Positions 37,883-43,163 of a stretch of DNA of 43,163 nt are shown piece by piece (position 1 is the stretch's first letter; the number at the start of each line of letters is the position of its first letter). Position numbers and translations under genes: made by a program. A model generated the notes under the pieces. That model worked only from the letters and a program-made list of their open reading frames with translations, was not told the DNA's origin and did no database searches. The stretch spans positions 1 to 43,163 of the IMG/VR virus record IMGVR_UViG_3300009149_000007. One strand, 5' to 3'. Origin of the DNA: a virus.

Positions 37883-37906
37883 TAATGAGATCATTAACTA
37901 AAACAC

Positions 37907-38254
37907 ATGAAACTCAAGCTTGATACAGTGCTGTTAAACCGCGATGGTAGCGAGTTTAAGCAACGAACAAAAATCAAATACCTAGAACCTACAGAGGAAG
38001 GGGAGATAGTTGAGAAGGAAAGATCAGAAGATCAATTGGTTACACTGGGGAGAATGCTAAAAGCAGCTCTTCTTATTAAAGGTGATTCAATGGATGAAGA
38101 ATCTATAATGGAGAAGTATAACCTTTTTCGTAAGATAGAAGAGGTAGATGAAGTTGAAGTTGATGAGAAAGAACTTAAGCTTCTAAAAAAACTAATATGC
38201 AGTCACTACGAGATATTCTTTGTAGGACAAATGATAAATTTATTAACTAAATAA
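37907..38254 (+). CDS. Small acidic protein, possible head completion factor
   Basis: The protein has 115 residues. It starts MKLKLDTVLLNRDGSEFKQ (beta), then has acidic helices (KIEEVDEVEVDEKELKLLKK). TTAAC is 8 nt before the ATG. The position after head genes suggests a virion or assembly role; no family recognised. Confidence 0.55.
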   Translation: MKLKLDTVLLNRDGSEFKQRTKIKYLEPTEEGEIVEKERSEDQLVTLGRMLKAALLIKGDSMDEESIMEKYNLFRKIEEVDEVEVDEKELKLLKKLICSHYEIFFVGQMINLLTK

Positions 38255-38257
38255 ACC

Positions 38258-38494
38258 ATGACTACACAAATCTGGAAAATTGGAGGAAAATCTTATAATA
38301 AAGAGCAACTCCTTGCTATGAGAGCAGCTAAATCAGCTCCTAAGGCTGTAGGTGATCCTCTAGTGAACGAAGAGATGGTAGACGTAACTACACTCAAGTT
38401 CTTAGAATTAAAGTCTTACGCGAAGAGTAAGGGGATGGATGTTAAGACAACTACTAAGAAAGCAGAAATTTTAGATTATTTACAAACTATTTAA
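38258..38494 (+). CDS. Small protein with SAP/HeH-like helical domain
   Basis: The protein has 78 residues. The C-terminal half (TTLKFLELKSYAKSKGMDVK, then KKAEILDYLQ) matches the helix-extended-helix of SAP/HeH/LEM domains that bind DNA or protein. Small HeH proteins occur in phage head operons. TTAAC lies 10 nt before the ATG. Confidence 0.6.
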   Translation: MTTQIWKIGGKSYNKEQLLAMRAAKSAPKAVGDPLVNEEMVDVTTLKFLELKSYAKSKGMDVKTTTKKAEILDYLQTI

Positions 38495-38504
38495 CCTCAA
38501 TAAT

Positions 38505-39887
38505 ATGAGCAATAGCACCAGTTTAAGGAATCAGTACGATGAGATGCTAAGCCCTGCACAACCATTAGCGGTTGATACTGTAGAGGCACAGCTAGTAACA
38601 TCAAAGTCTGAGACCTTGACTTACAACGGTAAAGCAGCTGCTGGAGCCGTCACAATCAATTCCACCAGCATGAAGGCGATCGTATCCGAAGCGGGCGATC
38701 AAGTAGCTTCCTACTGGGGGCTAGACCAGAACAGAGTTTACACAGCGAAAGCTGACAATGATCCATCAAAAGGATCAAACTGGGTAACTTCTCTAACTGA
38801 AACAGCTACAGCAGCAGAAGTTGTAGTTTATGATCCAGACAAAAATCTGGAGAACATGTTCGAGAGTGCAACAGGGACTGTAAAAAGGTTCGTTTTAAAG
38901 GCTACTGATACAAGCGGAGCCGTTCTTTATGGATGGATCTTCGGAGTAGCAGCAAGTTCTGATGTGTACACTATTGATATAGTGAACAACAGACTTACCG
39001 AGACACAGAGTTGGGTTGGTACACTTGGAAGTTTTGATAACACAGCGATTAAGAGTGTTGAAATCTTCCGATATAGCTCATCTTTAGCATTCGGTACTGG
39101 GACAACATTGACCGAAGAGGTTATTTGTCCTAGAGAGTATTCAAAGAAATGGGAAAATCCAATTGTTTTCGCTGAGGCTTTAGACAATGGTCAATACTTT
39201 GTTGACTATATGAGAGGCCGAGTAATCGGTAAGAAGGCTGATGCTACAGCAAGCGAAACAATTACTTATAATATATGGCAGTCATTATCAGGTGGAGGAG
39301 GTGGAATAGCTTCTGATGTAAACCTGGATGAAGTAGCAGGAACAGCAACTAACGTAAATGGAGGAAATCGTGACGCAGGTACACAAACAGTAACTTTAGC
39401 TGACGATGACCCAGCAGTAGTTGACCTAGCTGCAATCGAGCTTTTAAATACTGATATTAAAACAGCAGTAGAGCTTTTGGCTGAGGCTTATAGCTCACTG
39501 GTACAAGGTATTATGACAGCAGAGGTCAATCCTTTGAACATGCAGTTTGTGCCAATCACCCTGATTGACGAAACTAACATCCCGCAGACAAGCGATGAGA
39601 CTGTTTCTTTTTCTCTGGATGGACATAGATATTTTTCTCTACAGGGAGAAACCTCTGGTGCTACGCCTACTGACGTTTTGACCGTAACAGTTGAAGCTAG
39701 TAATGATGGAGTGACTTTTCAGGACATAACAAACGATGCATTTGGAGTAGCTAGTTGGGTAGACACAGACTTCTTTGCCTTATCAGATACACCGCTGGCA
39801 TTTAAGGACGTACGAGTCAGATATACTACTTCAACAGGTGGAGGGAATGATGCTGATCTTACAGTGTATGTAAAGAAAATGTACTAA
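38505..39887 (+). CDS. Structural protein, probable virion or fibre component
   Basis: The protein has 460 residues of beta-rich sequence (SETLTYNGKAAAGAVTINST, DTSGAVLYGWIFGVAASSDV), a short Gly run (SGGGGG) and a C-terminal domain (SFSLDGHRYFSLQGETSG, TVEASNDGVTFQDITNDA) that resembles a phage tail or neck beta-sandwich. TTAACC precedes the ATG by 8 nt. It lies before two further fibre-like proteins. Confidence 0.6.
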   Translation: MSNSTSLRNQYDEMLSPAQPLAVDTVEAQLVTSKSETLTYNGKAAAGAVTINSTSMKAIVSEAGDQVASYWGLDQNRVYTAKADNDPSKGSNWVTSLTETATAAEVVVYDPDKNLENMFESATGTVKRFVLKATDTSGAVLYGWIFGVAASSDVYTIDIVNNRLTETQSWVGTLGSFDNTAIKSVEIFRYSSSLAFGTGTTLTEEVICPREYSKKWENPIVFAEALDNGQYFVDYMRGRVIGKKADATASETITYNIWQSLSGGGGGIASDVNLDEVAGTATNVNGGNRDAGTQTVTLADDDPAVVDLAAIELLNTDIKTAVELLAEAYSSLVQGIMTAEVNPLNMQFVPITLIDETNIPQTSDETVSFSLDGHRYFSLQGETSGATPTDVLTVTVEASNDGVTFQDITNDAFGVASWVDTDFFALSDTPLAFKDVRVRYTTSTGGGNDADLTVYVKKMY

Positions 39888-39905
39888 TACTTAACAACTA
39901 ATAAT

Positions 39906-41744
39906 ATGGCAAATAGAAGTTCATCAATTATAAAAAGTATAGTCACCCCTTCCAAGGTGGCGGGCACACCCACACCAACGGAACAGTTGGTAGATGGTGA
40001 CTTTATAAATCAGAATACAGCTCTTTTCCCAGATGGGTGGGGTGTGTTTGACTTTATAAACGATGGTCCAGCACCTGATGGTAGTTGGGCAAGGAGTACA
40101 GATAGTCAGGCTGGTACTTATGCAATAGAGCTTTTCGCTGAGATTGCTACTGGAGGAGGAGATTTCGTTTCCCCTGCTGTAACAGGGTTCTATGACACAG
40201 CAGTAGCTAACAAAACAATACAGGCTAGGTTCTATGCTAAAGAAAAAGTAGCGGTAGGGACAGTCCAGTATGGAGTAGCTGCGTTCTATTTTGACGGAGC
40301 TAATGATTACGAATGGAACCTAACGGCAGGAGCTTGGATAGTTAAGGGTAGTGGTGATGACAATGTTTATGAAATAGCAGCCCCTACAGGTACATACGCT
40401 CAATACACTAATACACAGAGAACATTACCTGCAGGAGCAACAGAGTTTTGGCTTGACGTTGTGGGAGCAAGTGATACTCAAAGCGATTCACTCCTGGTTG
40501 ATAACCTAGAATGGTTATTAGACGGAGCTGATGTAGCTACTAATGGAACATTTGAAGCATGGACATCGTTTGCTAGTCAGACAGACCCCCTTAATGATTG
40601 GGAGTTCACAGGTGGACAGAATTGGGAATTAGATACCGTAGACCCATCAGGGTCAGACTATATCAACTTCACAACAGACGGTGGTGATGATGTAGTTTCT
40701 ATGTATGTGTGGCAGACTGGGCCTAATGAAAGAGGATATATACTACAGTCAATAACTGGCACACCAGGAACTACAGTAGACCTATCAACCGTAGTGCAGA
40801 CAAAGACAAGTGATTCACAAACTGGATACTTGGTCTTAATAGATGGTCCAGTGATAGGGAAAACAGAAGCATGGGACTTTAATCTCTCTGCATGGGCTGG
40901 AAACTTTGATTCGCCAGTGGTTATGCCTGGTACAGACTATGCAATGACACTTAGTGGTACTGGAAGTTTTGTAAACAACAATGCGGGGAATGTTACAATT
41001 CCAGATAGTGGGACTCTTTACCTTCTCCTCATGTGTGATGATGGGTCAGGAGCAGCTCAATATGCGTATCACTTTAAATTGGCTTCAGCTATTGGCACTA
41101 CACTTGTAGGAGGAAGTGAGTTCGTTGGAGTACATTCAACAAGTGAATCAGATGCAACAGACTTAGTTTCTACTGACTACGCTCTACTTGTAGAGACAAC
41201 AGGAGGAACACCAGCTACAGTCTTTGGAGTAACAGCTGATGGAACTGTTGAAACAAGAGATGATTTCTTAGACTTTAGTGGAAACACTATCGAGGTGGCT
41301 GAACCATTGAGTGGGTCAGAGCCAACAACCAGGAACTACATAGACATCACTGTTCCTTCAATGATAAGAGTTGGGGCTATGGCGATGGTAGGAAGGGCTG
41401 TCATCGATTTTAAATCAGTAGCAGCAACTACAGTATACACAGTTCCAATTGGGTATACCTTCTTACCACAGTTCTATTCCTTATATACTACTACTGCAAC
41501 AGCCCCAAACACAGATTCAACACAAACATTGGGTGGGAATGAAGCCGTTTGGGACGACATCGATTCACCCGCACAACTTCCACCAACCACAGCGGGGAGA
41601 ATTTCTACTCCGTTTACTATGTCAACGTGCGACGCACAGGTAGCGGGTAGCGTTATCAAGTTCAATGTTACAGGAGCAGACACAGGAACTGCCTTAACAG
41701 CAACAGTTTTCCTATACGGAGTCTTATTGCAAGACGTAATTTAA
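39906..41744 (+). CDS. Large carbohydrate-binding-like fibre protein
   Basis: The protein has 612 residues with at least two CBM-like beta-sandwich modules: one beginning QLVDGDFINQNTALFPDGWG, with DSLLVDNLEWLLDG closing it, and a second beginning GADVATNGTFEAWTSFASQ. The end is a beta domain (STPFTMSTCDAQVAGS). The N-D/G-F-E-x-W pattern at the start of each module is typical of CBM4/9-like folds. Such modules bind glycans, giving host recognition or adhesion. TTAAC lies 10 nt before the ATG. Confidence 0.7.
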   Translation: MANRSSSIIKSIVTPSKVAGTPTPTEQLVDGDFINQNTALFPDGWGVFDFINDGPAPDGSWARSTDSQAGTYAIELFAEIATGGGDFVSPAVTGFYDTAVANKTIQARFYAKEKVAVGTVQYGVAAFYFDGANDYEWNLTAGAWIVKGSGDDNVYEIAAPTGTYAQYTNTQRTLPAGATEFWLDVVGASDTQSDSLLVDNLEWLLDGADVATNGTFEAWTSFASQTDPLNDWEFTGGQNWELDTVDPSGSDYINFTTDGGDDVVSMYVWQTGPNERGYILQSITGTPGTTVDLSTVVQTKTSDSQTGYLVLIDGPVIGKTEAWDFNLSAWAGNFDSPVVMPGTDYAMTLSGTGSFVNNNAGNVTIPDSGTLYLLLMCDDGSGAAQYAYHFKLASAIGTTLVGGSEFVGVHSTSESDATDLVSTDYALLVETTGGTPATVFGVTADGTVETRDDFLDFSGNTIEVAEPLSGSEPTTRNYIDITVPSMIRVGAMAMVGRAVIDFKSVAATTVYTVPIGYTFLPQFYSLYTTTATAPNTDSTQTLGGNEAVWDDIDSPAQLPPTTAGRISTPFTMSTCDAQVAGSVIKFNVTGADTGTALTATVFLYGVLLQDVI

Positions 41745-41762
41745 TAAATAACCCATAATAAT

Positions 41763-42071
41763 ATGGAAAATCTAGACAAAGCTCTAAAGAGCAAGACGTT
41801 AGAAGACCTAGTAGCAGTAAAGGAAGCTAAGAAAAGCAACCTTATAGAACCTACTAAGGCAGAAGTCGAATCAATACTTACAGCCCTAAAGGAAGGGAAA
41901 GAGTACAAAGAGATTAAGAAAACAGTTCGTAGAAAGAAGGAAGGTTCAGCTCAAGGATTCTCTTACGGACAAATCAAAGAGATAGACATGGCTCGACACG
42001 CTAAGATAGCAGAGCTTGCACCAGAACCTACTCTTGAAGACGGAGGAAAGATTGTAAACCCTAACTTATAA
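41763..42071 (+). CDS. Small charged helical protein
   Basis: The protein has 102 residues, rich in Lys and Glu (LDKALKSKTLEDLVAVKEAKKS, ALKEGKEYKEIKKTVRRKKEG). It lies between two fibre genes and ends 3 bp before the next start. It could be a fibre chaperone or assembly protein; no motif supports this. TAACCCATAATAAT precedes the ATG. Confidence 0.55.
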   Translation: MENLDKALKSKTLEDLVAVKEAKKSNLIEPTKAEVESILTALKEGKEYKEIKKTVRRKKEGSAQGFSYGQIKEIDMARHAKIAELAPEPTLEDGGKIVNPNL

Positions 42072-42074
42072 GAC

Positions 42075-43163
42075 ATGTTAAAATATCCACAGAGACCGAG
42101 TGAGGACGTTGTGTTTAGAGAGACTTTTATCAACGACGATTATGTTGAAGATAATGGAGGAACTTTTTCTGGTGGATTGACTGCTGATAATGGGATAACC
42201 ACTAATGGTTCTACTCAGCTAGTAAGTTATGGAAACATAAACAACCTAGGCTCTGAAGATTTCTCTTTCAACTTTAAGATTAGCTTTCCGACGGCTGGAA
42301 CACAACAGTATATTTTCTCTAAATGGGAAGACGCAAATAATAGATGGTATGTAAGAAGAGAAGCTGCAGGACAGATTTTTATGTATTGTTTAGTTGGGGG
42401 GGCGGTTAAGATTTCTGCTATTTCAGCTATAGGGATAGCTGATGCAAACACAGAGTACGATATAACTGTGGTAGGAGATTGGTCTGACACCATCAAGTTT
42501 TATATAAATGGGGTAGCATCAGTTGGGTCGGTTACGACTTTTACTAACACAAACCTTGACAACACTGGTCCCTTTGAGATTGGGCGAACAAGCACATCCT
42601 ATGGTAGTTTCACAATGAAGAGCCTTTCAATCAGTAATAGAGCTTTAGTATTAGACGAGACTACTGATATCTACCAAAGAGACACATTCACAGAGATAGA
42701 CGCAAGTAAGGCAGTAATTTCTTTACCTTTGAGAGCTACCTTCGATGACGGTTCAAACATTGTCACAGAGAATATAGGGACAGAAGCTAACGCAATAATG
42801 GGAGATGGTTCTACATTGAACACGATGCCAGAACTGATAAGTCCACATGGAATCATTAACGACGCTCTTATAGTTGGCACATATATGTCAATTCCAGATA
42901 ATGCAAATTTAAGAACTGCTAGTGTATCAGTTTTCGCTTTGGTTAAACCTCAAAGAGACAGTGCTGCAAGAAATACAATAGTTTCAAGCGGTAATCCTGG
43001 TGCTTATGCAACTAACAATTTTGCATTTGAATACATAAATGGAACAGGACTTAGGTTGTTTGGCAGAACTGATGGAGCATCAGTAACGGTATCAGATGTG
43101 CTTAGGTACAACCAATGGAATTCTGTAGCTTTTACTTGTGATGGCACAACATCAAAACTATAC
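42075..43163 (+). CDS. Lectin-like fibre protein, N-terminal part (continues at 124-327)
   Basis: The frame from ATG 42075 (MLKYPQRPSEDVVFRETF) is open to the right edge and continues in frame at 124-327, giving about 430 residues. There are two successive LamG/ConA-like domains: residues about 12-200 (NLGSEDFSFNFKISFPTAGT, TEYDITVVGDWSDTIKFYIN) and about 215-425 (ATFDDGSNIVTENIGTEANA, LRTASVSVFALVKPQR). Such domains bind polysaccharide. It starts 3 bp after the preceding small gene. The interior of this gene contains the assembly overlap. Confidence 0.8.
   Translation, partial: MLKYPQRPSEDVVFRETFINDDYVEDNGGTFSGGLTADNGITTNGSTQLVSYGNINNLGSEDFSFNFKISFPTAGTQQYIFSKWEDANNRWYVRREAAGQIFMYCLVGGAVKISAISAIGIADANTEYDITVVGDWSDTIKFYINGVASVGSVTTFTNTNLDNTGPFEIGRTSTSYGSFTMKSLSISNRALVLDETTDIYQRDTFTEIDASKAVISLPLRATFDDGSNIVTENIGTEANAIMGDGSTLNTMPELISPHGIINDALIVGTYMSIPDNANLRTASVSVFALVKPQRDSAARNTIVSSGNPGAYATNNFAFEYINGTGLRLFGRTDGASVTVSDVLRYNQWNSVAFTCDGTTSKLY
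43041..43163. repeat. Direct terminal repeat, right copy (identical to 1-123)
   Basis: Exact copy of the first 123 bases; see the left copy. Removing one copy gives a circular sequence of 43,040 bp. Confidence 0.97.

Noticed and set aside
1-43163. Whole-genome reassignment of TAG (genetic code 15)
   Set aside because: Many genes, including terminase small and large subunits, portal, scaffold, major capsid and M23, end properly at TAG directly before the next gene. Only two early genes carry an internal TAG.

Overview
The window is a tailed double-stranded DNA phage genome, essentially complete and circular as assembled. Bases 1-123 recur exactly at 43041-43163, and the reading frame open at the right edge continues in frame at the left edge. 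There are no rRNA, tRNA, integrase or host-like metabolic genes that I can recognise. The gene set (terminase pair, portal, scaffold, HK97-type capsid, very large internal virion proteins, no tape-measure, sheath or baseplate genes) fits a short-tailed phage (podovirus-like). The host is unknown. Base composition is A+T-rich and TAA, TAG and TGA are all used as ordinary stops. Promoters are of the sigma-70 type (TTGACA, 17 bp, TATAAT-like). Most genes lack a Shine-Dalgarno sequence and instead carry a TTAACC-like hexamer about 8-10 nt before ATG.

Layout. A central control region (about 25.58-25.78 kb) fires in both directions. Rightward genes run from 25780 through the right end and round to 14042. 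They are, in order: a lambda O-like initiator with iterons and an AT-rich stretch inside its own gene, a primase-helicase interrupted by one in-frame TAG, small zinc proteins, a compact structured-RNA candidate plus an HNH gene, then terminase small subunit, a zincin-like protein, terminase large subunit, portal, scaffold, decoration and major capsid proteins, and several fibre or lectin-like proteins. After the wrap come more lectin-like fibres, a coiled-coil/TM protein and a holin-like protein, a head-tail adaptor, a tail hub, and two giant virion proteins. One of these has a CHAP-like peptidase; the other has ADP-ribosyltransferase-like and RelA/SpoT-like domains.

Leftward genes form three units. 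From 25577 to 23971: a small early gene, an HNH gene apparently inserted at the 5' end of a DNA methyltransferase that has an in-frame TAG, and a small ribbon-helix-helix-like protein. From 23858 to 19694: single-strand annealing protein, YqaJ/lambda-type exonuclease, coiled-coil protein, SSB-like protein, NinB-like protein and small unknowns. From 19629 to 17344: small membrane proteins, a secreted lysozyme-fold protein, a RuvC-like resolvase and an HNH nuclease. The promoters of the second and third units share a nearly identical 40-bp sequence. A fourth leftward cluster (15656-14010) holds small zinc proteins and a HAD phosphatase.

A rightward lysis-like island (15858-17188) sits between these clusters. 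It has a papain-like cysteine protease overlapping an M23 metallopeptidase, followed by a strong promoter that appears to drive a short structured RNA of about 130 nt.

Best leads: (1) the genome-wide TTAACC translation-start motif; (2) in-frame TAG codons in two conserved early enzymes; (3) two candidate structured RNAs at 17.2-17.36 kb and 28.86-28.96 kb; (4) the HNH insertion that left a paralogous methylase N-terminus behind; (5) a virion protein with two toxin-like enzyme folds.
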